Of a stretch of 64,000 bases of DNA, positions 24,674 to 35,352 are shown piece after piece. The DNA comes from Sorex araneus (lineage: Eukaryota; Chordata; Mammalia; Eulipotyphla; Soricidae): the NCBI RefSeq assembly GCF_027595985.1, contig NC_073312.1, positions 8,126,983 through 8,190,982 of the forward strand, read 5' to 3'. The notes below the pieces were generated by a model, which was not told the DNA's origin, did not search any database, and was given only the letters and a program-made list of their open reading frames with translations. How positions within the stretch are numbered: position 1 is the first letter of the stretch; each line of letters starts with the position of its first letter. A program made the translations under genes and the position numbers.

Positions 24674-24955
24674 CACTGTCACTGTCACTGTTGTCCCGTT
24701 GTTCATCGATTTGCTTGAGTGGGCACCAGTAACGTCTCCATTGTGAGACATGTTGTTACTGTTTTTGGCATATCGAATTCGCCACGGGGAGCTTGCCAGG
24801 CTCTGCCATGCAGGCGGGATACTCTCGGTAGCTTGCCGGGTTCTCTTCTTTTTTTTTAATTTTTAATTTTTAACTTGCCAGGCTCTCTGAGAGGGACAGA
24901 GGAATCGAACCCGAGATAGCGCCCTACCCGCTGTGCTATCTCTCCAGTCCCAGCT
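24674..24955 (-). repeat. Type B SINE with inner T-rich insertion
   Basis: Starts with three CACTGT units. Flanked by cagcacatggt / cagcacatagt (24663-24673, 24957-24967). The insert 24847-24873 (T9AAT5AAT5AA) lies between cttgccgggttctct and cttgccaggctctct. Confidence 0.92.
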
Positions 24956-25083
24956 ACCAGCACATAGTAGGTACTCAATACTTGTGGAGTGGCTGACTGC
25001 CTTTGAGGAAGTGGAGGGAAGCCCGAGTCCTCGGTGGGCTTGGGGGCCACTACCTTGAATCGTGTCTTCAAACCAGAACCCTA

Positions 25084-25417
25084 CTTCGAGGGAAGCTGGA
25101 CTGAAATGCAGATCCTGCGGTCGAAGCTCTTATGTAGTAAAATTAATTGACTTGAATTCCTTTTCCCCCCGACTAGCTTAGCTGGGGAGGGGAGACTCCA
25201 CTGACCATGGTTATACATTTTCCAGGAAAAACAAGTTTTATATAGTTCCATGTACTAGTTTCAAGTACTCTCCCTTCTCAGGTGGTCAGAACTTGGTCTG
25301 GGAATGTGTACCCAGGTGCCCCCTTGGGGCTGACCACTGGGATGTTGGGGGGAGATGGTGCTTGCCCTGGATGTGGCCAGCCTCCGCTCCACCCTGGCGC
25401 TGCATAGGTGCCCTGAG
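25084..25417. other. Unique intergenic sequence
   Basis: No repeat or gene recognised. Confidence 0.45.
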
Positions 25418-25418
25418 C

Positions 25419-25583
25419 CGGGCTGGAGAGAGAGTATGGCAAGGAAGGCGCTTGCCTGGCATGTGCCTGATCTGGGTTGGATCCCTGGCATTGCCCCCCC
25501 TGCCCCCCCCCACCCTCAATCCCCTGAGCCAGAGCCTGAGTAAGCCCTGAGTGTAGCTGGGTATGTTTCCCCAGGAAACAAAA
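25419..25583 (+). repeat. Type A SINE, diverged
   Basis: cgggctggagagagagtatg to ggaaacaaaaagc, with a C-rich patch at 25493-25513. Confidence 0.62.
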
Positions 25584-25649
25584 AGCCATCTGCATGATAC
25601 CCTTCTAGCAACAGGATTGCAAACCATAGCGCCTACAAGAAAAATAGAG

Positions 25650-25805
25650 AAAGTGGGCGGGGTGGGGGTGGGGGGGTGGCGCACATTAGTGGTGGGAAAT
25701 GTACACTGGGGAAGGAACAAGGCTTGGAACACTGTATGACTGAAACCCAGTCATGAATGATTTTGTCACTGTGTATCTCACAGTGATTCAATTTTTAAAA
25801 AATTT
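25650..25805 (+). repeat. R3 retroelement 3' fragment
   Basis: gggaaatgtacactggggaa, gtatgactgaaacccagtc, tctcacagtgattcaattt, A-rich tail. Confidence 0.58.
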
Positions 25806-25868
25806 TTTAAAAAAAAGCCAAAAATAAAATAAAAATGTGTGGTGCTGGAGTGTGGTCCCAGGACTTTA

Positions 25869-26049
25869 TTTTATTTTTTTTTTTTGCTTTTTGGGTCACA
25901 CCCAGCGGTGCTCAGGGGTTACTCCTGGCTTTGCACTCAGGAATTACTCCTGGCAGTGCTTGGGGGACCATATGGGATGCCGGGGATCGAACCCAGGTCG
26001 GCCTCGTGCAAGGCAAACGCCCTACCCGCTGTGCTGTCGCTCTGGCCCC
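25869..26049 (-). repeat. Type A SINE with TSD
   Basis: Perfect 15-bp duplication ggtcccaggacttta at 25854-25868 and 26050-26064. Confidence 0.97.
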
Positions 26050-26064
26050 GGTCCCAGGACTTTA

Positions 26065-26513
26065 GCAAGGGTTATTTTTAGAAAGGGGACTTTCATGACA
26101 GCAGATTGGGTTCCTGGACTAGTGGCACCTAAGTGTCACATAACTTGGAAGCAGCCACAAAAAGTGACATGGGAGATTTTAGAAGTAGGTTATTTATCCG
26201 AAAACTAAAGTCTCCGGGAGGGATGCTGATCTGTGTTCGAAGGAACTTTTCTCGATTGTTCCGGCGAGAATAAGACAGTTGACTCACGAAGACTAGACCT
26301 ACCCCCGGAGAACAGGAGACAGTCGTGCTGGCTCATAATTGAGTGCACAATAAACAGGTATTTAAATTTTGGTTTGCCTTTCTTTCACAAAGCACAGGAT
26401 TAAAAGCCGTATCCAAATTCTTTGATTGCTTTCAAAGGGTGCCAGTCGTGTATTGCCAAAGATTCTTAAAGCAGAATGGAAATCATTTGTATTTCATAAT
26501 GAGGCCTTACTCG
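26065..26513. other. Unique intergenic sequence
   Basis: No repeat or gene recognised between two SINEs. Confidence 0.45.
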
Positions 26514-26753
26514 TGGGCTGGAGCGATAGCACAGCGGGTAGGGCGTCTGCCTTGCACGCGGCCGACCCGGGTTCAATTCCTCCATCCCTCTCAGAGAGCC
26601 CGTCAAGCTACCGAGAGTATCCCGCCCGCACGGCAGAGCCTGGCAAGCTCCCCGTGGCATATTCGATATGCCAAAAACAGTAACAAGTCTTACAATGGAG
26701 GTGTTACTGGTGCCCGCCTCAAGCAAATCGATGAACAACGGGATGACAGTGCT
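26514..26753 (+). repeat. Type B SINE, near-intact
   Basis: gggctggagcgatagcacag, ggttcaattcctccatccc, ggcatattcgatatgccaa, gggatgacagtg; flanked by gccttactc on both sides. Confidence 0.96.
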
Positions 26754-26967
26754 CCAGCCTTACTCATACCATCTCTTTCAGGCAAATGCTTTGCCATTAC
26801 ATTTGTTGATTTTATTAGGCTTAATAGCCCAATAGCAAAAGCCCCAAATATGGTACTTAGTAGGTCTTACCTGCACTTTCCCTTTTATCCACCTTAGTCC
26901 AAAGGTTAATTTCTAGACTAGCATAGATCCCTTCATTTGGACTAACTGTAGGGACACAAAGAAAATA

Positions 26968-27262
26968 GTGTTGGTGCAGATGTGGAGAAAGAAGAAATCT
27001 ACGACGCTGGCAGGATTTCACAATGGTACAGTCACTGGAAAACAGTAAGAAGCCTCAAGAAAGTAAGAATTAGAGTGACGGTCTGTCCATCAAATCTACT
27101 CGTGAGCAAATATATAGCCGAAAGAATTGGAGCTCTCTACAGAGACGGGTACACCCATATTTATAGCAGCATCGCGCACAATAGCCAAGAAGGGGGAGCA
27201 ACTCAGATGGCGAATGAATGGACGGGCAAGCACAATGCGATGCCAACGTGCGGACTGTCAGT
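26968..27262 (+). mobile_element. L1 3' region fragment
   Basis: agatgtggagaaagaagaaa, tggaaaacagtaagaagcct, tttatagcagcatcgcgcac, aatagccaag and gaatgaatggac follow the order of mammalian L1 3'-end sequence as I recall it; the 5' part is missing. Confidence 0.6.
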
Positions 27263-27516
27263 GGAATAATAAAATCAGCCCGGCCTGCGCCGGCCGAACT
27301 GGACCTGGGGTCATCGTGCTAAGGTTGGTGAGTCGTCATTGCCCTCAGATGAGTTTTCTAACGCTGTTAAGTTCTGAGGGATCGAGGAGGGTGGACCCCA
27401 GGGTGCAGAGGAAGGGGGAAAGGGAATTACTCCCTCAGCAGTCTCCTTTGCAGAAGGAAAGTGTTGTGGAAACTGTCCCACAACAAACCAAACTGTGTGC
27501 TTCATAGTGAAGATAT

Positions 27517-27697
27517 GGGACTGGAGCGACAGCACAGCAAGTCGGGCGTTTGCCTTGCTCGCAGCCGACCCGGGTTCGATTCCCAGCATTCCCGATGGTC
27601 CTCGAGCCTTACCAGGACTGGTCCCCCAATACAGAGCAGGAGTCAAGCCTGAGCACCTCTGGGGGATGATCCCAAAACAAACAGAAAAAGCTAAGAT
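27517..27697 (+). repeat. Type A SINE
   Basis: gggactggagcgacagcaca to acaaacagaaaaagc. Confidence 0.82.
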
Positions 27698-27698
27698 G

Positions 27699-27876
27699 GG
27701 GGGCCGGAGTGATAGCACAGCGGGTAGGGCGTTTGCCTTGCACGTTGCCGACCCGGTTTCGATCCCCGGCATCCTATATGGTCCCCCAAGCACTGCCAGG
27801 AGTAATTCCTGAGTGCAAAGCCAGGAGTAACCCCTGAGCATCGCTGGGTGTGACCCAAAAAGCAAAAAAAAAAAAG
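27699..27876 (+). repeat. Type A SINE, young-looking
   Basis: ggggccggagtgatagcaca to poly(A); abuts the previous copy tail to head. Confidence 0.95.
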
Positions 27877-27913
27877 AGCATAATTTTTAATTTTATAGGT
27901 CACATTGGAAATA

Positions 27914-28079
27914 ATAGAGGGACTAGAGTACAGTGGGTAAGGCGTTTGCCTTGCACGCTGCTGACCTGGATCCAATCTCCAACATTCCATGGGGAGCACA
28001 GCCAGGAGTGATCCCTGAGCACAGAGGCAGGAGTAAGCCCCAATGAGCACTGTCAGGTGGCCCCCGCCAAAATAAAGCC
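27914..28079 (+). repeat. Type A SINE, diverged
   Basis: gggactagagtacagtgggt to gccaaaataaag. Confidence 0.62.
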
Positions 28080-29006
28080 GAGAGTTGGTGGCCACCACCC
28101 AAATGCCAGGCCCCTCAGTGCCTTCCGAATTCCTCCGCGCTCTCTCGTGGAGTCAGGCTCCCCTTGTCAGTCACCGGCACAAAGCTCACCCTCGCTTCCT
28201 CCTCTCTGCCTTAGCAAGTGCCCAGGCCCGAGGACAGAGCTAGACATCAGGTGAGTTCAGATCCCAACCAATCATAGCTGATCTGTGGGCTTCCTCTGTT
28301 TTAAAAAGTGAGGGGTGGGAAGACTTTCCCTGACATGCTCAGTGCCAGTTCCGGCAGTGTTCAGGGGCTCCAAGGCCACTCCGGGCAGCGCTGGGGAGTC
28401 AGACGGGGGGGGGGGGCAGGAGGAGGCATGCAGAGCATGTATGCCAGCCCCTGAGCTCTCTCTACATAGATATTTGATGTGCCGGGCCAGGGATCTCCAT
28501 TTGCCCCTCCCACAAGCTTGGTCACAAGGCCACCGGCTGTGAAGAAGATAAGGGAGAACATACGAGTGTTTGTGGTGGGTGGGCATCAGGACCAGCTGTG
28601 CCCAGGTGAGCAGAAGCCCTGTAACCCTTCGTGCCCGCAGCCACATGCCTGACAGGTGCAAAGAAGTGTGTGTCCTGCTGGGACCCTCACCAGGATGCCG
28701 GGGTACTGCAAGAAAATCATCTGAGCAGTCCAGATGACTAATTCCAAAGATATTTTTATCATAATATGGTATGATATGTATCACAGATGAGTTTTATCAT
28801 CTATGTGGTATATCATTTATCATATATGTGACATATCATTTCTCACATTTGATATGTCACATATATGTGATTTTTCTTCTGTTTGACATATCATAAATCC
28901 CATGAGTTTTGTCATGTTATGTATATATCACAAACACGTATATATATAATAGGAAAAGATGAGATGGATCATGAGCCTCAGCAATATTTAGAGGTTCTGA
29001 ATGCCT
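28080..29006. other. Mostly unique intergenic sequence with AT-rich palindromic block
   Basis: 28322-28460 may be an old minus SINE (gtgttcaggggctccaagg, with a G13 run). 28740-28960 is AT-rich with tatcat/gtgacatat repeats and a perfect inverted repeat. Confidence 0.5.
28821..28867. repeat. Perfect 18-bp inverted repeat
   Basis: catatatgtgacatatca (28821-28838) and its exact reverse complement tgatatgtcacatatatg (28850-28867), separated by an 11-nt loop. Confidence 0.9.
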
Positions 29007-29017
29007 GACTGTTCTTT

Positions 29018-29185
29018 TCTTGGGGAGGGGTCACAGCCTGCATTGCACAGGGGTTACTCCTGGCTCATGCACTCAGGAATTGCTCCTGGAGGTGCTCGGG
29101 GGACCTTATGGGATGCTGGGAATCGAACCCGGGTCAGCCGCGTGCAAGGCAAATGCCCTCCCCGCTGTGCTGTCGCTCCAGCCCC
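29018..29185 (-). repeat. Type A SINE with TSD
   Basis: Flanked by gactgttcttt at 29007-29017 and 29191-29201. Confidence 0.92.
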
Positions 29186-29201
29186 AGAGAGACTGTTCTT
29201 T

Positions 29202-29808
29202 ACCCGCACATGCCCACATACCCCGTAAAGTCGAGAATGGTATGTTTGCACGCAGAGAATTTACTGCTGTTTATGTTAAGGGTGAAAATCTTCGAGGTGA
29301 CCGTGACTGAAAAAGGTTGAGGGTAGTGGTGGCTGGGAACAGACTCGAACTTAGCTGGCAAGATTATTTGAGGCTGTAATAGTGCCTGGTGATAAATTGT
29401 ACCTGAATCCACAAATACCTTCAAAATGCAGACTGGCTCCAGAGCGACCCTTCACAGCCTCGTAAATGTGAGTCCGTTATTAAAGTATCTCAGTGATTAT
29501 GACCAAAAGCAGATAAAAGCCACGGGGATTCTGCAATCTACAGAGAGCCTCCAAGGAAGCTGATAACCAACATTTTATGGTAATTTATCATCTTTTATGG
29601 AAAAATATTTGGGCGTAAGGCTTTGGATCTGGGATTCACTAGATCTCAGAGTGGAAATGATACAGTCTCTAAAACGCTTCTTGTCTAGCTCCTCGATCGT
29701 GTGAACACCAACAACCCTTCATGGCCTCACACCATGCTTACACACTCATTTAAACACGTATGTATTACATGAATATAAATATGTGCATGTGTGTTCATGC
29801 GTACAAAC
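29202..29808. other. Unique intergenic sequence
   Basis: No gene or repeat recognised. Confidence 0.45.
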
Positions 29809-29812
29809 AGAG

Positions 29813-30045
29813 ATGTAGCACTGTAGCACCATTGTTCATTGATTTGCTCGAGAGTGTCACCAGTAATGTCTCCATTGTGAGACTTGTTATTGTTTTTGGC
29901 ATATAGAATACGCCACAGGGAGCTTGCCAGGCTCTGCCATGCAAGCGGTATACTCTCGGTTGCTTGCCGGGCTCTCTAAGAGGGACAGAGGAATGAAACC
30001 TGGTTGGCCGCATGCAAGGCAAATGCCCTGCTGTGCTATCGATCC
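29813..30045 (-). repeat. Type B SINE
   Basis: gcactgtagcaccattgttc to ctgtgctatcgatccag, flanked by agagatgta on both sides. Confidence 0.9.
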
Positions 30046-30151
30046 AGAGATGTACAGAGGATTTTTTTTCTGCTCAAGTATCTTCAAAATTTGTGTGACA
30101 GCTTTGTTTATACATTGTTCATTTCTTTATAGTGCAAAAAATGTACATGTA

Positions 30152-30340
30152 TGGGCTGGAGTGATAGTATAACAAGTAGGGTGCTTGCCTTGCACACAGC
30201 TGACCCAGGTTCAATCCCCGGCACCCCACATGGTCCCCACTGAGCCTGCCAGGAGTGATCCCTAAGCACAGAGTCAGGAGTAAGCCCTGAGCACCTCCAG
30301 GTAGGGACCCTAAACTACAACTACAGCAAAAAAATAAATC
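30152..30340 (+). repeat. Type A SINE
   Basis: tgggctggagtgatagtata to aaaaaaataaat. Confidence 0.86.
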
Positions 30341-30445
30341 AAATTAGCAAATTTGTAGACTAAGGTATCATTCCTGAGGATTGGTTAAGTCACTCTAAGA
30401 AGAAATGATTCCGGAAAATTTCATCCGGCTAAAATAGGAGCAAGA

Positions 30446-30633
30446 GGGGCTGGAGCAGTAGGCCTGTGGGTCGGTCAGTGCTTGCCTTGCACATGTTTAA
30501 TGGGGTGCCCGGTTTAATCCTCAGCACCCCATATGGTCCCCTGGATCCTGCCAGGAGTGATTCCCTGAGCACTGAGCCATGAGTAAGCCCTGAGCACTGT
30601 CAGAGTGACTCCCAAACCTAAATAAATAAATTA
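30446..30633 (+). repeat. Type A SINE
   Basis: ggggctggagcagtaggcct to (AAAT)n; the head is diverged but the body is clear. Confidence 0.72.
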
Positions 30634-30711
30634 ACTAAATTGGTGCAAGAATGACATGATTTGTAGACATTTTAGTCAGATGACTTTTCTTTGATGTTTA
30701 CTGCCTTGTGG

Positions 30712-30825
30712 GGTGGGGGTGCACATCCAGCAGTGCTCGGGACCGTGTGGCTGCCAGGGGTCAAACTGGAGTCGACCATATGCAAGGCAAGTACCACGGC
30801 CCCTTTACTTTCTCTCTGGCCCAAA
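30712..30825 (-). repeat. Type A SINE, internally deleted
   Basis: tgcacatccagcagtgctcg to actttctctctggccc. Confidence 0.48.
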
Positions 30826-30850
30826 AGAGCTTCTTTCCTTAAACCTTTTT

Positions 30851-30962
30851 TGGTGGCTGGGGGGGTCACTCTGTGCAGTCTAGCTAGGCGGGGCTGTGGG
30901 ACTGGGTCTGGGCTTCCTGCATGCAAAGCATGTGCTCATGGCTATTGAATTCTTTCTGCCCC
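30851..30962 (-). repeat. Old SINE relic
   Basis: gggggggtcactctgtgcag and gcatgcaaagcatgtgct. Confidence 0.3.
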
Positions 30963-31127
30963 CCACTTGCTCCCTCTTTACCCCTTTCTTTATACAACTT
31001 TCTATAGCTGTGTGAATATATGAAATATGTGACATATATATCATATATATCATAATCTATATAATATGTCAAGTGTGAAATAACAGTTAGGTGAATGTTA
31101 ACGACTGATCAAAGCTACTTAGAAGCC

Positions 31128-31305
31128 TGGAGCTGGAGCTATAGTACGGTGGGTAAGGTGTTTGCCTGGCACGAGGCCAACCCCTGTTCTGTCCCCGGCA
31201 CTCCGTATTCCCAGATGATGCTCACAGCACTGCAAGGAGTGATCCCTGAGTTCAGAGCTAAGAGTAACCCCTGAGCATCACTGGGTATGTTACCACCCCC
31301 TACAC
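31128..31305 (+). repeat. Type A SINE
   Basis: tggagctggagctatagtac to atcactgggtatgttacc. Confidence 0.75.
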
Positions 31306-31308
31306 ACA

Positions 31309-31337
31309 AAACAACAACAACAACAACAACAACAACA
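31309..31337. repeat. (CAA)n microsatellite
   Basis: About nine CAA units grown from the tail of the preceding SINE. Confidence 0.9.
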
Positions 31338-31435
31338 AAAGTTATTTAGAAATCATAAAGGGAAAAATTTCGTAAATGAGCTAACCTTTGAAGATTATTA
31401 TTATTATCATTATTATTATTATTAATTTTTTTTGG

Positions 31436-31611
31436 TGGGGGAAAGTTGGGCCACACCAGACTGTGCCTAGGGATTTCTAGCTTCTGCCCTCAGGGATCAC
31501 TCATGGTGGTACCCAGGGAACATTACCCTGGTGCATAGTATACCAGGAACCAAACCCAAGTCAACCGCATGCAAGGAGGCTGTCTACTTTTGTGCTTTCT
31601 CCCGAGCCTAC
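31436..31611 (-). repeat. Old type A SINE
   Basis: gggccacaccagactgtgcc to gtgctttctcccgagcc; a (TTA)n tract precedes it at 31396-31426. Confidence 0.55.
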
Positions 31612-31663
31612 AGTTGCATGCTGGACTCTGACCAAGTCTAGATTTATTTCTGTATTAAATATG

Positions 31664-31833
31664 GGGGCAGTTAGCCACACCCCACAGTGCTCAGGACTTA
31701 CTCCTGGCTCTGTGCTCAGGGGACCACATCTCCCTCCCCCCAAATGATGCCTAGGGGGCTCTAGGGACTGAGTCTGCATGAGTCATGCACAGGGTAAGTA
31801 AACGTGCAAACCACTGTATTTTCTCTCTGCCCT
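31664..31833 (-). repeat. Old type A SINE
   Basis: gttagccacaccccacagtg, cttactcctggctctgtgct, then diverged to ttctctctgccc. Confidence 0.52.
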
Positions 31834-32020
31834 CCCCACCCCACCCCACAGTGAGCTGTTTTGAAGGCTCCTTTATATTTCTTGGCTGGGTTTTATGTTT
31901 TTCAAAACACTGAGAAAAATCTTAGAGATCAGTTTATGAGCATAGATTGATAACCAGAAGATAATAAAAATAAATAACAATTAGGTTTAGATATAAAACA
32001 TTACGTTTCATTGAATTCTG

Positions 32021-32191
32021 TCCTTTTTTTTTTCTTTTTGGGTCACATCTGGCAATGCTCAGGGGTCACTCCTGGCTCTGCACTCAGGAATTACTCCTTG
32101 CAGTGCTTGGGGGACCATATGGGATACTGGGAATCGAACCCGGGTCGGCCGCGTGCAAGGCAAATGCCTTACCCGCTGTACTATCGCTCCA
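32021..32191 (-). repeat. Type A SINE with TSD
   Basis: Flanked by attctgtcctttt and attctgtctttt, one base apart in length. Confidence 0.93.
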
Positions 32192-32300
32192 GAGATTCTG
32201 TCTTTTGGAAATGATTAGTTGGCAAAATGTTATCTATTAAGTAGCAAGAAACATTGGTGGGTATTTCAATTTTTATTGTAAAAAAGTTTTTATTGATTAG

Positions 32301-32465
32301 GGCTGGAGTGATAATACAGAGGTATGGCATTTGCCTTGCCACCGAGCCAGGTACGATCCCTGGCATCCCATATGGTTCCCCGTGCATGGCCAGGAGCAAT
32401 TCCTGAGAGCAGAGCCAGGAGTAACCCCTGAGCATCGCCGGGTCTGACCCAAAAACAAACAAACA
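32301..32465 (+). repeat. Type A SINE
   Basis: gggctggagtgataatacag to (CAAA)n; flanked by ttattgatta / ttattgattg. Confidence 0.85.
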
Positions 32466-32478
32466 AGATTATTGATTG

Positions 32479-32622
32479 GGCTGGAGAGATAGTACAGCGA
32501 GTAGGGCACTTGCCTTGAATGAAGGCGACCCTTAAGGTCCCCAAGCACCACCAGGAGTAATTCCTGAGTTCAGAGCCAGGGGTAACCCCTGAGCATTGCC
32601 AGTTGTGGCAAAAAAAAAATTT
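32479..32622 (+). repeat. Type A SINE, internally deleted
   Basis: gggctggagagatagtacag to poly(A); lacks the B-box to catatggtcc segment. Confidence 0.75.
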
Positions 32623-32851
32623 TTTTTATTGATTGAGATCTAGTGGTTTACAATACTATTAATAACGGTGTCTCGTGCACATGGTTCTGACTCCACATCA
32701 TCACCAGTGTATTTGTGGGTATTTTTATAGGCCGACCATAACCCTTAGTCATATAATTTACTGCTTTGATAAAGTGAATCTCTTAGTCATGTAGAGTTAA
32801 TAGATCCAAAATGTGAAATGTATGTTTATCTTTAAAATGTAGGGACCTGGG

Positions 32852-33022
32852 GCTGGAGCAATAGCACAGCGGGTAGGGCGTTTGCTTTGCACGACCCAGG
32901 TTCGATTCCCAGCATCCCATATGATCCCCTGAGCACCGCCAGGAGTAATTCCTGAGTGCATGAGCCAGGAATAACCCCTGTGCATTGCCGGGTGTGACCC
33001 AAAAAGAAAAAAATAAATAAAT
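32852..33022 (+). repeat. Type A SINE with TSD
   Basis: Perfect 17-bp duplication aaatgtagggacctggg at 32835-32851 and 33023-33039. A deletion removes the sequence between gcacg and acccagg in the head. Confidence 0.97.
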
Positions 33023-33084
33023 AAATGTAGGGACCTGGGCCCACATTACAGTATACACATCCGGCACTTGTCTCACAGGATCCC

Positions 33085-33190
33085 ATTCCCAAAACCCCAG
33101 AGGTCACCTGAGCTCTTCGAGGAGTGCTCCCTGAGCACAGCCAGGAGTAAGCCCTGAGCACCGTTGGGTTTAGCCCCCAAACAGCAGGAA
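33085..33190 (+). repeat. Old type A SINE fragment
   Basis: ctgagcacagccaggagtaa and caccgttgggtttagccccc. Confidence 0.42.
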
Positions 33191-33302
33191 AAATGTAGTC
33201 ACCTGGCACATGTCTCCAGGTCTGAGGCCTTGGGTTTGATCCTTTGCATTGTGATTTTAAAACAACAAATTGTCTAATTCTCTTCCCTTATGTGTGTATG
33301 TC

Positions 33303-33370
33303 AGGACTGATCCCTGAGCACAGAGCCAGGAGTAACCCCTTCGCACCGCTGTGTGTGATCCAAACATACA
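33303..33370 (+). repeat. Type A SINE 3' fragment
   Basis: gatccctgagcacagagcca to ctgtgtgtgatccaaaca; (CA)n follows at 33384-33402. Confidence 0.48.
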
Positions 33371-33442
33371 GACTTGCGTGCGCGTGCACACACACACACA
33401 CAGGTTGTCTAATTCTTCTCAAATGTATGTATTTGTTGTGTA

Positions 33443-33600
33443 TGGACCACACCCAGCAGTGCTCAGGGGTTACTCCTGGCTCTGTGCTCAGGGATCACTC
33501 CTGGAAAGCTCAGGGGACCATATAGATTACCAGGGATCTAACTCGGGTCGGCCACATGCAAGGTAAGTGCCCCACCTGCAGTAGTATCTCTCCAGCCCCA
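33443..33600 (-). repeat. Type A SINE
   Basis: tggaccacacccagcagtgc to agtatctctccagcccc. Confidence 0.82.
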
Positions 33601-33784
33601 AGTGCTGATTCTTTTGAGGCAATTTTTGGGTTAGTGTCTCTTCCACATCAGTCACTTGGCTCAGCTAGTTGATCGCCACAGCTCCCCTTCCTTGCTTTCT
33701 CCACCAACATTGCACCCTGTGGTACCTGCCTCTCTGTGCCAGCTTCATCAAATACCCTCTGTAGTTTCCAAGGACCAGTGAGGG

Positions 33785-33905
33785 GGCCAGAAAGATGGCT
33801 CAATGGGCTGGCACAGGCTCTGCATGCAGGAGGGCCCGGTTCCATCCCAGCCTCATGTGGTTCCCTGCCAGGCAAGGGCTCTACCACAGGAGCTGTCTCC
33901 ACAGC
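33785..33905 (+). repeat. Possible old SINE of a related subtype
   Basis: gggccagaaagatggctcaa resembles a SINE head; ggttccatcccagcctcatg sits at the B-box place. The rest is unlike type A. Confidence 0.35.
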
Positions 33906-33911
33906 CTTGTT

Positions 33912-34280
33912 GGCCCAACCCTGTGTCCATATCATAATTCACTTGGTCATTCAGTTATTTTTCTTTTTCTTTTCTTTCTTTTTTTTTTTTTGCTTTTTGG
34001 GTCACACCCGGCGATGCACAGGGGTTACTCCTGGCTCTGCACCCAGGAATTACCCCTGGCGGTGCTCAGGGGACCACATGGGATGCTGGGAATTGAACCC
34101 GGGTCGGCCGCGTGCAAGGCAAACGCCCTACCCGCTGTGCTATCGCTCCAGCCCCTTGGTCATTCAGTTCTTGATAGCCACTTGGGTTGTTTCCAGCTTA
34201 GGGATATTACAAATAAAGCTGCTATGAACATTCACATATAAGTCTTTGTTTTCATGTTCCTTGGACCAATCTGAGGAGTG
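33912..34280 (-). mobile_element. L1 3' region fragment split by a SINE
   Basis: After the inserted SINE: gatagccacttgggttgttt, ccagcttagggatattacaa and taaagctgctatgaacattc, typical of minus-strand L1 3' sequence. The left part is 33912-33963. Confidence 0.55.
33964..34154 (-). repeat. Type A SINE inserted in L1
   Basis: Full copy with a long T tract; 14-bp duplication ttggtcattcagtt on each side. Confidence 0.97.
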
Positions 34281-34290
34281 GAGTATTTGA

Positions 34291-34365
34291 ATTATACGGG
34301 GAGTGAACTCAGGCCAGCTGCATGTAAGGCAAGTGCCCTACTCACCGTACTATTGCTCCAGTTCC
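34291..34365 (-). repeat. Type A SINE head fragment
   Basis: Only the tRNA-like half: gaactcaggccagctgcatg to actattgctccagttcc. Confidence 0.52.
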
Positions 34366-34418
34366 TGACTTTAAAAAAAAATAAAGCTTCCTTAAACACC
34401 CTGGTTTACAAAGTTGTT

Positions 34419-34614
34419 CTTTTTTTTTTTTTTTTTTTTTGCTTTTTGGGTCACACCCAGCAATGCACAGGGGTTACTCCTGGTTCTACACTCAGGAATT
34501 ACCCCTGGCGGTGCTCAGGGGACCATATGGGATGCTGGGATTCGAACCTGGGTCAGCCTGGGTTGGCCGCGTGCAAGGCAAGCGCCCTACCCGCTGTGCT
34601 ATTGCTCCAGCCCC
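34419..34614 (-). repeat. Type A SINE with TSD
   Basis: Duplication aaagttgttctttt / aaagttgttcttta; carries a 12-bp internal duplication (gggtcagcct gggttggcc). Confidence 0.96.
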
Positions 34615-34629
34615 CAAAGTTGTTCTTTA

Positions 34630-35352
34630 TATACTTGTTTCAGGCAGTCGATGTCCCAAAACTGCCCCCTTGGCAGACACACAATAATTTATTTTGCTTG
34701 TTACAGGAAAATGGTAAGTGGAATTATCAAAAGACAATTCCATGAAAGAAAGTTTATGAAACTTGTTGCATCTCACTGGGGGTTATTAAAGCCCCTGTTT
34801 AAGGATTTACGAGATGTTAGTTGCCAGTGGAAACTTCTGTGTTTATTATGTGCCTGCTGAGACTTCAGGCAGTATGGGTCGGGGAGGGTGGGGTGTGGGG
34901 TGGCTTCCCACCTCCACTCCAAGAAGACCCCAGACTTCTCATCCCCCAGACAGGCATATCTGGGAGTTTCATTGGCTTGGCGTCTTCCAGGACTGGTCGT
35001 GAGGCAGTGAAGTGGGGCCATTTGTATGGCGGTGGGTGTGGGTGTGGGTGCAGCTGCCAGGACCTGGCCCGGCCCCCGCCCATGGGCACCCCAGTTTTCA
35101 GCCCAGAGAGCAGTGTACCCGTGAGTTTCACCGGCTTGGCCTGACGCCCCTTCTGAGCTTAGTTTGTGCAGCTGTGAAACTGGCCCATTTACATGATGGC
35201 AACTGACCTCATTTTTATTTTTAAATCTTTCTGGTGTGTCGTGGTGCATGTGTGTGGAGGAGGGGCCTGTGTTGCTATGAATCGAGTCCCGGACCCGCAT
35301 TTGCAGGGCATGTGAGCAACATCCCTGGCCACTGTGTTCAACTTTTGTTGGT
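34630..35352. other. Unique intergenic sequence
   Basis: No gene recognised. ccacctccactcc and a (GTGGGT)n patch near 35030 are the only notable simple sequence. Confidence 0.45.

Noticed and set aside
28821..28867. Hairpin as a microRNA precursor
   Set aside because: Nearly pure AT/GT repeat with a perfect stem too short for a pri-miRNA and no basal structure.
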